64,000 bases of DNA from CAYFPX01 sp964519895. Lineage in GTDB: Bacteria; Myxococcota_A; UBA796; CAJQPC01. This document shows positions 8,654 through 16,604 of this stretch, piece after piece. Location of the stretch: contig CAZFLE010000019.1 of NCBI GenBank assembly GCA_964519895.1, positions 16,231 to 80,230 on the forward strand. Direction: 5' to 3'. Numbering within the stretch: the first letter of the stretch is position 1; every line of letters begins with the position of its first letter. Under the pieces are notes generated by a model that did no database searches, was not told the origin of the DNA, and was given only the letters and a program-made list of their open reading frames with translations. A program made the translations under genes and the position numbers.

Positions 8654-9197
8654 GATCCAGCTCACGACGACGCTCCTTGCGCTGGGTCTCGAAGGCAAAG
8701 GCCACCACCAGGTCCACCAGGGCCGGGTCCGGGTCCTCGAAGATCAGGTCCACCGCGTCCTCGCGCCAGCCGACCGCCTCGACGTGCAGCGCGACCAGCT
8801 GCTCGCCCCCGCGGCTGGGCAGCTCCAGGTGCACCCGGGCCCCGTGGTTGCACAAGAGCGCCCGCTCGGCCGGGGTGACGCCGTGGAGCCAGAGTCCGTC
8901 GGCGCCCAGCTCGACGATCCGATCGTGGAGCACCACGCCCCGGGACTCCAGGAAGACCCGGCGGTGGAGCAGCTCGATTTCGCGCTCCAGTGCCGCGACC
9001 GCATCGAGCACCGCGTTCAGCGCCAGCTTGACCTGGCTGTCCCTGCGGGTGGACAGCGTGCCGACCAGCCCGCGGGCGTGATCGGCCAGACGCCGACCCT
9101 GGATCGGCATCAGGTGCCGGGCCTCGCTTCGGGCCTCCAGCGCCAGCCCGAGTCGGGCGGACACACGGAAGCACGTGGTCTCGCTCACCAGTTCCAC
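8640..9197 (-). CDS. PilZ-like protein (degenerate), possible c-di-GMP effector
   Basis: The 185-residue product has an N-terminal helical half (about 1-95) and a C-terminal half that resembles a PilZ barrel. The segment HDRIVELGADGLWLHG stands where PilZ proteins have their (D/N)xSxxG turn, then come strands RVHLELPS and VALHVEAVGW. The canonical RxxxR is not clear, so c-di-GMP binding is uncertain. I chose the GTG at 9195-9197 with GAGGG just upstream; a TTG at 9228-9230 overlapping the previous stop (TTGA) is an alternative. PilZ genes are common in flagellar clusters of related bacteria, where they act on motility. Confidence 0.55.
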   Translation of the reverse strand: MELVSETTCFRVSARLGLALEARSEARHLMPIQGRRLADHARGLVGTLSTRRDSQVKLALNAVLDAVAALEREIELLHRRVFLESRGVVLHDRIVELGADGLWLHGVTPAERALLCNHGARVHLELPSRGGEQLVALHVEAVGWREDAVDLIFEDPDPALVDLVVAFAFETQRKERRRELDHDAE

Positions 9198-9226
9198 AGA
9201 CCCTCTTCGGACCCCGTGGCCGAAGC

Positions 9227-9535
9227 TCAAGCCTTCTTGCGGACTCGCTGACCCTGTCTGTTCGCCCGCAGGCCGCCGTAGCCCTTGAGCGCCTTGCGGC
9301 CGGAGTGGATCGAGCGCAGCTGTTCCTGGATTCGATCGTTGAAGCGCTGTCCGGCCTGGGCCAGCTCCTGCATGGCCGCGGCCAGCTCTCGGCCCTGGGC
9401 CATCTCCAGCGTGCTGGCGATGTCCCGAGCCCCGGTGGCCACAGCGCGGAGCCGCTCCGGCGACGGCATGTCGTCGCGATCCAGGCGAGCACCGAGCTCG
9501 CGGATCTCCGACAGGAGCAGCGCAGCCTCGGTCAC
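9227..9535 (-). CDS. Small helical protein after fliS (FliT-like position)
   Basis: The 102-residue product is almost entirely helical and charged (EIRELGARLDRDD, AAMQELAQAGQRF) with a basic C-terminus (RQGQRVRKKA). The GTG start at 9533-9535 overlaps the fliS stop as GTGA. Size, helicity, the conserved-looking SGRKALKGYG tail and location right after fliD-fliS suggest an export chaperone in the place of FliT. Sequence identity to FliT cannot be asserted. Confidence 0.6.
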   Translation of the reverse strand: MTEAALLLSEIRELGARLDRDDMPSPERLRAVATGARDIASTLEMAQGRELAAAMQELAQAGQRFNDRIQEQLRSIHSGRKALKGYGGLRANRQGQRVRKKA

Positions 9536-9921
9536 TTGACTTCGAGGTCCGGGCAGTCCGGATCGGCCACGGCCTGGCGCCAAGCGCCGAGCAGCTCGTA
9601 GCTGACCTTCAGGGTCGCGCGGACCGCCTCGACGTCGCGATCGCGCTCGGCCTTGACCAGCTGCTGGACCAGCCAGCTGTAGAGACCGCCGAGCCTAGCG
9701 CACAGGGCCGGGTCCACCTCGGGATCCAGGCCCGCCTGGAGCTCCAGGAAGATGGCCCGTGCCCGATTCAGGTCCTGGCGGGCCTTGGGCATGTCGTCGT
9801 GTTCCAGGGCGTCGATGGCCGACTCCTGCCGCACGACGGCGGCCTCGAACAACATCACCAGCAGTCGCTTGGGAGACGCCGTCTCGACGCGGTTCGACTT
9901 GTACTTGTTCAGACCGCGCAT
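9532..9921 (-). CDS. fliS: FliS, flagellin export chaperone
   Basis: FliS binds the C-terminus of flagellin and prevents premature polymerisation in the cytoplasm. The 129-residue protein has the family pattern: N-terminal NKYKSNRVETASPKRLLVML, a four-helix bundle with DLNRARAIFLELQAGLDPEV, and LGGLYSWLVQQLVKA. The ATG at 9919-9921 has CGAGGCG upstream. It sits between fliD and a small helical gene, as expected. Confidence 0.95.
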   Translation of the reverse strand: MRGLNKYKSNRVETASPKRLLVMLFEAAVVRQESAIDALEHDDMPKARQDLNRARAIFLELQAGLDPEVDPALCARLGGLYSWLVQQLVKAERDRDVEAVRATLKVSYELLGAWRQAVADPDCPDLEVK

Positions 9922-9946
9922 GGGTGCGCCTCGGGTGGGTGTGGGA

Positions 9947-11287
9947 TCAACCGAACAGGGCTGACAGGTAGCCCTGGCTGGCCTGGATCTCGGCGAGCAC
10001 CGTCTCCATGGCCGTGAACTGATCGCGGAGCCGCTCGGCATAGCTGTCCAGCCGGTCCTCGAAGTCCGCGATGCGGTCCTCCAGGTCCTCGATGCTGTCC
10101 TCGATGCTGTCCTGCTTGTCGGCCAGCAGCCCGTCGGTGTCGATGTAGACGTCGTTGACCCGATCCCTCAGAGCGGCAAAGGGCCCCTGGTCGCCGTCCC
10201 CGTTGTCATAGGTGAACAGCGCCACCACGTCATCGTAGTAGTCGTCGAGTCCGTCCGTGAACTCCGCGGTGTCGAAGTCCAGGGTGCCGTCGCTCGACGT
10301 GCTCATGCCGACCTGGGCCAGACTCTCGAACGCGCCGTCCGGGACCGTGTACTGGCCGGTCACGATGTCGCCCAGGGTGCTGATCAGGTTCCGGATCGTG
10401 CTGTCGCCCACGAAGGGTCCGTCGATGCCAGCCTCGGGATCATAGGAGTTGTTCGAGTTGTAGTAGCTGATCACCTCATTGTAGGCGTCCACGAAGCCCT
10501 GCACCTTCTCGGTCAGGGCCGTGTCGTCCCGGGTGACGGAGATGGTGGTAGACGAGGTGGTCACCTGCAGCGCCGTGAAGGCCATGCCCTGGACCACGTC
10601 GTCGAACACACCGCTGGCGGCGAACACGGACACGCCGTTCATGGTCGCCTCGGCGTCGGACGCGGTCACGGTCTCGGTAAACGTCGGCGTGGTCCCGCCG
10701 GACAGGCCGCTCACGTCCACAGCCACTGTGTTCGCGGCGCCGGTGTCCTGGCCGGCGATGACCAGCCGGTAGTTCCCGGTGGCCTCGCCCGTGTCCATCA
10801 CGTAGGCCGTCAGACCTTCCGTCTCGTCGGTGATCTTGGCCGCGATGGCGTCCAGATCCTCGGTGCCGTCCAGGGTGATGGTGTACTGGTCGGCGCCGTA
10901 GTCGATGACGATGTCACCGGAGCCCCACACACCCGCCAGGTCGCGGTCGTCGTAGCCGTCGGACACCTCGGTCTCGGCGCTGGCCAGAGCCACGATGTCC
11001 ACGGTGTAGACGCCGGGCAGGGCCTCGCTGTCCAGGGTCACGTCGACGTAGCCCTCTTCGGAGAGGGACGACGCGAACGCCGGAAACTCGGTCTCTTCGT
11101 CCATGGCCTCCATGGCGTCGACCATGTCCTCGAGCCGGTTCTTGATGCCCGCGACCTTTTCCTTGAGCTCCTCGGTCTCGACGAGCTCGTCCTCCAAGAG
11201 GTACTTGGGCCCGGCGACGGCCTCGACGATGGCGTCGATCAGGGCGGTGGTGTCCAGCCCTGAGACGATTCCGTCGATGCTCGGCAT
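9947..11287 (-). CDS. fliD: FliD, filament cap protein
   Basis: FliD caps the growing filament and folds incoming flagellin. The 446-residue product opens with the diagnostic SIDGIVSGLDTTALIDAIVE and closes with a long coiled-coil (DSIEDSIEDLEDRIADFEDR) and a hydrophobic tail (LAEIQASQGYLSALFG). The middle is Asp/Thr-rich and variable, as in other FliD proteins. The ATG at 11285-11287 follows AGGAGA. It leads an operon with fliS and four smaller genes. Confidence 0.94.
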   Translation of the reverse strand: MPSIDGIVSGLDTTALIDAIVEAVAGPKYLLEDELVETEELKEKVAGIKNRLEDMVDAMEAMDEETEFPAFASSLSEEGYVDVTLDSEALPGVYTVDIVALASAETEVSDGYDDRDLAGVWGSGDIVIDYGADQYTITLDGTEDLDAIAAKITDETEGLTAYVMDTGEATGNYRLVIAGQDTGAANTVAVDVSGLSGGTTPTFTETVTASDAEATMNGVSVFAASGVFDDVVQGMAFTALQVTTSSTTISVTRDDTALTEKVQGFVDAYNEVISYYNSNNSYDPEAGIDGPFVGDSTIRNLISTLGDIVTGQYTVPDGAFESLAQVGMSTSSDGTLDFDTAEFTDGLDDYYDDVVALFTYDNGDGDQGPFAALRDRVNDVYIDTDGLLADKQDSIEDSIEDLEDRIADFEDRLDSYAERLRDQFTAMETVLAEIQASQGYLSALFG

Positions 11288-11328
11288 TGCAGGGTCTCCT
11301 GGTCCGGACAGAGTCCGGGTCACCCCCC

Positions 11329-11355
11329 GGATCGGATCCAGGCGGGGCTCACTTG
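11329..11355 (-). promoter_or_regulatory. FliA-like promoter for the fliD operon
   Basis: On the minus strand CAAG (11352-11355) is followed after 15 bases by TCCGATCC (11329-11336); shifting by one gives TCAA with 16 bases. It lies about 40 bases before the fliD ATG, downstream of the flagellin terminator. Confidence 0.5.
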
Positions 11356-11367
11356 AGGTCAGGGATC

Positions 11368-11408
11368 AAAAAAAAGCGCTCCCCGCCCGGCGAACCGGAG
11401 CGGGGAGC
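11368..11408 (-). terminator. Rho-independent terminator after flagellin 1
   Basis: On the minus strand a perfect 9-bp stem (GCTCCCCGC / GCGGGGAGC; 11400-11408 with 11378-11386) is followed by CTTTTTTTT ending at 11368. It lies 21 bases after the flagellin stop. Confidence 0.92.
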
Positions 11409-11429
11409 CCTGTTGGGAGTCCTGGCTGT

Positions 11430-12257
11430 TTAGAGGAGGGCCAGGGCACCCTGATTCACGGCGTTCGCCTGCGACAGAATGGACACACCGGCCTGCTGCA
11501 GGATCTGCTGCTTGGCCATCTCGGCGGTCTCATAGGCGAAGTCAGCGTCCCGAATCTGCGACTCGGCCGCGCTCAGGTTCTCGGTGTAGGTCTCCAAGTT
11601 GCGCAGAGCGCTGTCCAGGCGGTTCTGGACCGCACCATAGGTGGAGCGGTAGCTGGAGACGGTGTCCAGAGCGGTGTCGAGCGAGTCGATCGCGCTCTGG
11701 GCGCCCGAGGCCGTCGACAGGTCGATGGTCGCGGTGTCGACCCCGAGCACGGTGGTGCGCAGGTCACCGACGCCGATCGAGATGCGATCGTTGGCGGTGT
11801 TGTTGATGCCGACCTGGACGTCGAGAGACGTGGTCACGCCGTCACCCAGCGCGGTGCCATTGAACTCTGTGGACAGGGAGATCCGGTCGATCTCGTCCGA
11901 GAGCTGGACGAACTCTTCCTGGATGTAGGCCCGCTCGTCGTCGTCGAGGGTCTCCGAGCTGGACTGCACGGCGAGCTCGCGCATCCGCTTCACCAGGTTG
12001 ACGACCTCGCTGGTCGCGCCTTCCGCGGTCTGCACGACGGAGATGCCGTCGTTGGTGTTGCGCATGGCGACCCGGGCGGATCCCGACGCAGCCGAGAGGT
12101 TCTCGGCCACCGCCAGGCCCGCGGCGTCGTCTGCGGCCTTGTTGATGCGCAGGCCGGAGCTGATGCGCTCGAACGTGCCACCCAGCGAGCGGGTGGTTCG
12201 GTTCAGGTTGGTCAAGGCGTTCATGGACGCCAGGTTGGTGTTGACTGTGAGTGCCAT
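11430..12257 (-). CDS. fliC: Flagellin 1 (short type)
   Basis: This is a filament subunit. The 275-residue product has conserved D0/D1 ends: N-terminus ALTVNTNLASMNALTNLNRT, the ISSGLRINKAADDAAGLAVA region, and C-terminus ETAEMAKQQILQQAGVSILS. The central domain is minimal (about 100 residues), giving a filament with little surface decoration. The ATG at 12255-12257 is preferred over an upstream in-frame ATG because AGGAGG lies just before it and flagellins start MALTVN. It is closely similar to flagellin 2, a tandem duplication, and has its own terminator. Confidence 0.95.
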   Translation of the reverse strand: MALTVNTNLASMNALTNLNRTTRSLGGTFERISSGLRINKAADDAAGLAVAENLSAASGSARVAMRNTNDGISVVQTAEGATSEVVNLVKRMRELAVQSSSETLDDDERAYIQEEFVQLSDEIDRISLSTEFNGTALGDGVTTSLDVQVGINNTANDRISIGVGDLRTTVLGVDTATIDLSTASGAQSAIDSLDTALDTVSSYRSTYGAVQNRLDSALRNLETYTENLSAAESQIRDADFAYETAEMAKQQILQQAGVSILSQANAVNQGALALL

Positions 12258-12316
12258 TTCGGCTTCCTCCTGGGGGTTCATGAGGCGGAGAGTTGGTGCG
12301 TTCCGCCTCAGACCAG

Positions 12317-12343
12317 GGATCGGAGGGTGCCTTTAGGTACATT
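12317..12343 (-). promoter_or_regulatory. Possible FliA-type promoter for flagellin 1
   Basis: TCCGATCC occurs on the minus strand at 12317-12324, about 60 bases before the start codon, but the base quartet 15 positions upstream is AATG, a poor -35. The region further upstream (12345-12440) is unusually A/T-rich for this genome, as expected for a strong promoter, so another promoter may lie there. Confidence 0.35.
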
Positions 12344-12437
12344 ACCCCTGAGGACCGTTTTTTTCTAAAGTTCATGCAGAAAAAACCGGTGACCATAACT
12401 CCAGCAATTTTAGCTATTTATTTCTAAAGAAAGTCCT

Positions 12438-12482
12438 AAACAAAAACGAGACCGGCCCGAACGGCTGAGCCATCCGGGCCGG
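12438..12482 (-). terminator. Rho-independent terminator after flagellin 2
   Basis: On the minus strand the stem CCGGCCCG / CGGGCCGG (12475-12482 with 12452-12459) is followed by TCTCGTTTTTGTTT down to 12438. It ends flagellin 2 transcription before the flagellin 1 promoter region. Confidence 0.88.
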
Positions 12483-12518
12483 GTGTTTCGTTCGGCGCCA
12501 GGGCGCCGCGAGGGAACG

Positions 12519-13349
12519 CTACTGGAGCAGCGAGACCGCGCCCTGGTTGATCATGTTGGCCTGGGCCAGGACCGACACACCCGCCTGCTGGAGGATCTGG
12601 TCCTTGGCCATCTGGGCCGTCTCGTAGGCGAAGTCGGCGTCCCGGATCTGGCTCTCGGCAGCCGCCAGGTTCTCGGTGTAGGTCTCCATGTTGCGCATCG
12701 CCGACTCGAGCCGGTTCTGCACCGCACCGTAGCCGCTGCGGTAGCTGGACACGGCGTCGAACACGCCCTCGAACTGGTCGATGGCCGACTGGGCGGCCGT
12801 CGCCGTGGACAGGTCGATGGTCGCCGTGTCGACCCCGATCACCGTCGAGCGGAGATCGCCCACGTCGATGGTGATGCGGTCGTTCGCCGTGTTGTTGATG
12901 CCGACCTGGACGTCGAGCTGGGTCAGTCCCCCGTCGCCCAGGGCAGTGCCGTTGAATTCTGTGGACTGCGCGATGCGGTCCACCTCGCTGACGAGCTCTT
13001 CGAACTCGTCCTGGATGTAGGCCCGCTCGTCGTCGTCCAGCGTCTCCGACGCGGACTGGACGGCCAGCTCACGCATGCGCTTGACGATGTTGACGACCTC
13101 GTTGGTCGCGCCTTCTGCGGTCTGCAGGACCGAGATGCCGTCATTGATGTTGCGCATGGCCACGCGGCCGGAGCGGTAGGACGCGGACAGGTTCTCGGCG
13201 ACCGCGAGCCCAGCCGCGTCATCCGCGGCCTTGGTGATGCGCAGGCCCGAGGAGATCCGGGTGAAGGTGTCGCCCAGGCTCCGGCTCGTCCGATTCAGGT
13301 TGGTCAAGGCGTTCATCGACGCCGTGTTCGTGTTGACAGTGAGTGCCAT
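12519..13349 (-). CDS. fliC2: Flagellin 2 (short type)
   Basis: A second filament subunit of 276 residues with the same layout as flagellin 1: ALTVNTNTASMNALTNLNRT at the start, ISSGLRITKAADDAAGLAVA, and AQMAKDQILQQAGVSVLAQA at the end. Differences from flagellin 1 are concentrated in the middle. The ATG at 13347-13349 has GGAGGAAG upstream. The gene has its own predicted FliA promoter and terminator, so the two flagellins can be expressed separately. Which is the major filament protein cannot be told. Confidence 0.95.
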   Translation of the reverse strand: MALTVNTNTASMNALTNLNRTSRSLGDTFTRISSGLRITKAADDAAGLAVAENLSASYRSGRVAMRNINDGISVLQTAEGATNEVVNIVKRMRELAVQSASETLDDDERAYIQDEFEELVSEVDRIAQSTEFNGTALGDGGLTQLDVQVGINNTANDRITIDVGDLRSTVIGVDTATIDLSTATAAQSAIDQFEGVFDAVSSYRSGYGAVQNRLESAMRNMETYTENLAAAESQIRDADFAYETAQMAKDQILQQAGVSVLAQANMINQGAVSLLQ

Positions 13350-13403
13350 TTTCTTCTTCCTCCGGGTACTGGACGCTCCCACGTCCGGTTTGCCACGTGA
13401 GTC

Positions 13404-13430
13404 CCCTCGGATCGTTCCGAAGAGGGTTTA
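13404..13430 (-). promoter_or_regulatory. Predicted FliA promoter for flagellin 2
   Basis: On the minus strand TAAA (13427-13430) is followed after exactly 15 bases by TCCGAGGG (13404-13411), about 55 bases before the start codon. The -35 is a full match and the -10 keeps the CCGA core. Confidence 0.6.
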
Positions 13431-13613
13431 GTGCCCGGGGTGCTTTTTTCTCACTTTTGTTGTCGATGCGCTGGTCAGGCCAATCGACTTGGTTCCCTCG
13501 AGCGCCTGGTCGGGGCTGCTACGGAGGGGACGAGACCCTGTTCGGATCAAGTGCGGGCGGGGTTGAGAGCGGGCGAGCGAGTGCTCGGACTCACCCTATT
13601 GAGCGCTCTCAGA

Positions 13614-14489
13614 TCAGATGTACTTGAAGAGCGACAGATCGAACCCGCTCGACGCCACCTGCAGCGCAGCTTCGTAGCTGGTGCGGGTCTCGACGAGCTT
13701 GGTGTAGGCCTCTTCTGGATCGGCCACCACGAGGGCGTTCAGGCTCTCGGACAGGATGGTCTCCAGGCCCTGGGCCGCGCCGATGGCGTCCTCGGTCTGG
13801 CTGAAGGCGAAGCCGACCTCCTCCCACTTGTGGATGATGTCGTCGCGACCGGCGTCGATGGTGTCCAGGCTGGCCTGGACCGCGTCGTGGTCACCGGCAT
13901 CGAGGGCGGTCGCGAGCTCCTCGAGGGCCGCGAAGCCATTGGTGAAGATGTCGGAGCCCACCGCCCCCGTCTCCACGTAGACCCCGTTGCCGATGAGGGT
14001 CGACGGGGTGTCCGTGCCCCCGGCATAGGTGCCGGTCAGATCGGTGAAGGGCACGTCGCCGTACGCGGCGCCTGCGAACAGGTAGCGTCCGCCCACGTCG
14101 GCATTCGCCTGCTGCAAGAAGGCGTCTTGGAGTCCCCTCACCTCTTCGGCGGCAGCGGCCAGATCGCTGGCGCTGTATGACTCGTTGGCCATCTGGGTCG
14201 CGATCTCCCGCGCCCGCACCAGCACGTCCTCGGCCTCGCCCAGGACCTGGTCCATGGAGCCGACCCACGTCTGGCTGTTCACCGCGTTGTCCACGTACAT
14301 CTGCTGGTCGGCGACCGTCTCACGCAGCCGGTTGATCTGGCTGATCTTGCCGGGCGCATCCGAGGGGCGGTTCACCTTCATGCCGGTGATGGACTGCTCC
14401 TCCCACTTGCGGATCTCGCCCTTCAGCTTGCTGCCCTGGCGGGCCATCATGTTGAACAGGGACGAGTAGGTGGAGCGGATGATCGCCAC
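13614..14489 (-). CDS. flgL: FlgL, hook-filament junction protein 3
   Basis: FlgL joins the hook to the filament. The 291-residue product has the flagellin-like N-terminus with GMKVNRPSDAPGKISQINRL and the FlgL mid-region (FAGAAYGDVPFTDLTGTYAG) typical of this family. It starts at a GTG (14487-14489) preceded by GGAGG and lies 13 bases after flgK. Downstream, 13431-13613 is non-coding and holds a GAGAGCG-type inverted repeat but no convincing terminator. Confidence 0.93.
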   Translation of the reverse strand: MAIIRSTYSSLFNMMARQGSKLKGEIRKWEEQSITGMKVNRPSDAPGKISQINRLRETVADQQMYVDNAVNSQTWVGSMDQVLGEAEDVLVRAREIATQMANESYSASDLAAAAEEVRGLQDAFLQQANADVGGRYLFAGAAYGDVPFTDLTGTYAGGTDTPSTLIGNGVYVETGAVGSDIFTNGFAALEELATALDAGDHDAVQASLDTIDAGRDDIIHKWEEVGFAFSQTEDAIGAAQGLETILSESLNALVVADPEEAYTKLVETRTSYEAALQVASSGFDLSLFKYI

Positions 14490-14502
14490 AGAGGCCTCCG
14501 GC

Positions 14503-15879
14503 CTAGACCAGGTCCATCACGACGCTGAGCATGTCGTCTGCAGCGCGGATGACCTTGGAGGCCGCCTCGAAGGCCGCCTGGAATTCGATGAGCTTGGTGG
14601 CCTCTTCGTCCAGGTCGACCCCGGAGATGGCCTCGCGGACCTCGGTCAGGTCGGCCAGCACCGAGCTGGCCTGGGACAGGTTCGCCTCTGCGGTGGCCAC
14701 GTCGGTGCCGACCTCGTTGATCAGGCTGCTGGCGAACTCGTGGGCGGTCTTGCCGTCCACGAGCTGCTGGGCTTCGATGTCCAGCAGCAGCGCCAGGTTG
14801 TCGCCGTCCCCGGCTTCGGCGGCGGCCGCACCGGCCAGGGCCAGCAGGTCGGCGTCGTCGAGCAGGGCCGGGTCGATGCCCAGGGTCGCGGCGCTGCCGG
14901 GGCCCGCAGTGATGCTGAAGAACGCGCCGCCAGGGTTGCCGTTGGCGTCGAAGCCCGCAGCGTGCTGGGCGTTGAAGGCATCGGCCACGGCTTCGGCCAG
15001 CTCGTCGAGCTGAGCCAGGTAGCCATAGGCCTCTTCGCGGGCCGTCAACAGGCCACCCACGCGGCCGCCAGACTCGTCGGTGACGTCCACGAACCCGCTG
15101 TCCAAAGACAACAACAGGATCGGGTCGCCGTTGGCGTCCTCGCTCATGGACAGCGTCCGAGCCTGGTCGCCGGACACGACGGCATGCCCGCCCAGGAACA
15201 CGGTGGCCTGGCCGTCGGGGTTGATGCTCGCGGTGACGCCGACCTCCTGGGCCAGGTCCTGCAGGATCTGGTCCCGACGATCGGCCAGGTCCCCGGCCTG
15301 GAGCCCGCCGCCGGCGTTCACGATGGCGGCGTTGAGCCCGGCGAGCTCCTCCAGGCGCGCGTTCACGTCGTCCAGGGACGACTGAGCGTCCTGGGCCAGC
15401 CCGTCGGCGACCGTCTCGACGCCGGTGTAGGTGTTCGACATGGACGCTGCGAAGCGTCGGGCCGAATCCACCGCTGAAGCTCTGAGCGAAGGATCCGATG
15501 GGTCAGCCGTGAGACCGACAAACGAATCGAACATCTCTTCGAGGGTCTGGCTGATGCCGGACGACTGGGTCTCGTTGAAGTACGACTCGACGACGCTCAG
15601 GGACTCCAGGAGCGCGCGAGACTCGGCCTCGTCCCCCGCGTGGGCGACCAGCCGCACGCCCAGCAGGGCATCGGTCGCACGCACGATCGAGTCGATGCGC
15701 ACACCGGCACCCAGGAGCAGACCGCCCTGTGTGACCGGATCCGCGGCCGAAGTCGTGACGGACCGACGGCTGTAGCCATCGGTGGATGCGTTCGCGACAT
15801 TGTGGGCGGTCGTCGCAATTCCCGTCCCTGCGGAGGAAAGTGCAGACTGTCCGATGTCCAAGGTGTTCAGCAGCGACAC
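14503..15879 (-). CDS. flgK: FlgK, hook-filament junction protein 1
   Basis: FlgK is the first junction protein laid on the hook. The 458-residue protein begins LLNTLDIGQSALSSAGTGIA, has HNVANASTDGYSRRSV near residue 30 and ends with the conserved helical pair (EEATKLIEFQAAFEAASKVI then RAADDMLSVVMDL). The GTG at 15877-15879 follows GGAGG. It lies between flgN and flgL in one operon. Confidence 0.95.
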   Translation of the reverse strand: MSLLNTLDIGQSALSSAGTGIATTAHNVANASTDGYSRRSVTTSAADPVTQGGLLLGAGVRIDSIVRATDALLGVRLVAHAGDEAESRALLESLSVVESYFNETQSSGISQTLEEMFDSFVGLTADPSDPSLRASAVDSARRFAASMSNTYTGVETVADGLAQDAQSSLDDVNARLEELAGLNAAIVNAGGGLQAGDLADRRDQILQDLAQEVGVTASINPDGQATVFLGGHAVVSGDQARTLSMSEDANGDPILLLSLDSGFVDVTDESGGRVGGLLTAREEAYGYLAQLDELAEAVADAFNAQHAAGFDANGNPGGAFFSITAGPGSAATLGIDPALLDDADLLALAGAAAAEAGDGDNLALLLDIEAQQLVDGKTAHEFASSLINEVGTDVATAEANLSQASSVLADLTEVREAISGVDLDEEATKLIEFQAAFEAASKVIRAADDMLSVVMDLV

Positions 15880-15892
15880 CCAGCCTCCATGC

Positions 15893-16222
15893 TCAGCCGG
15901 TCAGCCTCCCTCGCTTGCCGTACACAGGCGGGGGTCGAGTCGGCAGGACGCGGTCAAGGACCTGCACAACCGTGCCGGTCACCCACCGCAGCCGCTCCCG
16001 GGCCTGAACGAGCTCGTGGGCCGTGGCCTTGAGCTCTGCCCGAAGGGCACCGTCCGCGGGGACGGGGTCCTGAAAGGCCACCTCGAGCCGGAACACCAGA
16101 TCGGCGTGGATCGCGTTGAGGCGATCCAGCTCGACCGTGTCCAGCTTGCGAGCGGCCACGACCTGGTCCGTGGTCACCGCCGTCAGGCGGCGGATCAGGT
16201 CGATGCGGGGGTCTGCGGACAC
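15893..16222 (-). CDS. flgN: FlgN-like export chaperone for FlgK/FlgL
   Basis: The 109-residue helical protein has the length and composition of FlgN, the cytoplasmic chaperone for the two junction proteins. Supporting this are the order flgM-flgN-flgK-flgL, direct abutment to flgM (stop TAG then GTG) and the C-terminal GKRGR segment common in FlgN. Overall sequence is poorly conserved, so the call rests mainly on context. Confidence 0.75.
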   Translation of the reverse strand: MSADPRIDLIRRLTAVTTDQVVAARKLDTVELDRLNAIHADLVFRLEVAFQDPVPADGALRAELKATAHELVQARERLRWVTGTVVQVLDRVLPTRPPPVYGKRGRLTG

Positions 16223-16501
16223 CTAGTAGTCCGCCAGCAGGCCGTCGAGCACGCTGTCCAGGTCGACGGACGACTCGAAGGAGCCGTCGGCGAGCTGGGC
16301 CTTGACCTGGTCGACCACGTCGGCTCGGATCTCGGGGGTGTCCCCGAGCTCGGCCTTGAGCGACTCGATCCAGGATGCGTCTTGGGAGACCTCGACCTGT
16401 GCGGCCGGGGTGCTGGCGCCTGGGGTGTCACCCTGCGCCTTCTTGTCCGACCGACGGGTGTTGTACACCTCGTGGATCGTTCCGGGCCCGGTGATCTTCA
16501 T
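16223..16501 (-). CDS. flgM: FlgM, anti-sigma-28 factor
   Basis: FlgM holds FliA inactive until the hook is complete and FlgM is exported. The 92-residue product has a disordered N-terminal half with the conserved opening KITGPGTIHEVYNTRR and a C-terminal FliA-binding half with two short helices (WIESLKAELGDTPEIRADVV, then DLDSVLDGLLADY). It starts the flgM-flgN-flgK-flgL operon behind a FliA-type promoter, consistent with feedback control. Confidence 0.9.
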   Translation of the reverse strand: MKITGPGTIHEVYNTRRSDKKAQGDTPGASTPAAQVEVSQDASWIESLKAELGDTPEIRADVVDQVKAQLADGSFESSVDLDSVLDGLLADY

Positions 16502-16551
16502 GGTTACCTCTCACATTCGCGATGGGTAGGAGTTCCCACCTTCACGTCCCC

Positions 16552-16578
16552 CCATCGGACCAGGCCCGAGAGGGTTTG
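16552..16578 (-). promoter_or_regulatory. Predicted FliA promoter for flgM-flgN-flgK-flgL
   Basis: On the minus strand CAAA (16575-16578) is followed after exactly 15 bases by TCCGATGG (16552-16559), about 50 bases before the flgM ATG. Confidence 0.6.
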
Positions 16579-16604
16579 AGAGAAAAGTCCACAGAAAGAT
16601 CGCA

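Noticed and set aside
12345..12440. Sigma-54 promoter before flagellin 1
   Set aside because: No GG-N10-GC pair with correct spacing was found; GGTTTTTTCTGC has only 8 bases between.
13453..13616. A further MITE-like element after flgL
   Set aside because: It shares only short pieces (GGGCGAGCGAGTG, GCGCCTGG) with family A and lacks matching ends.
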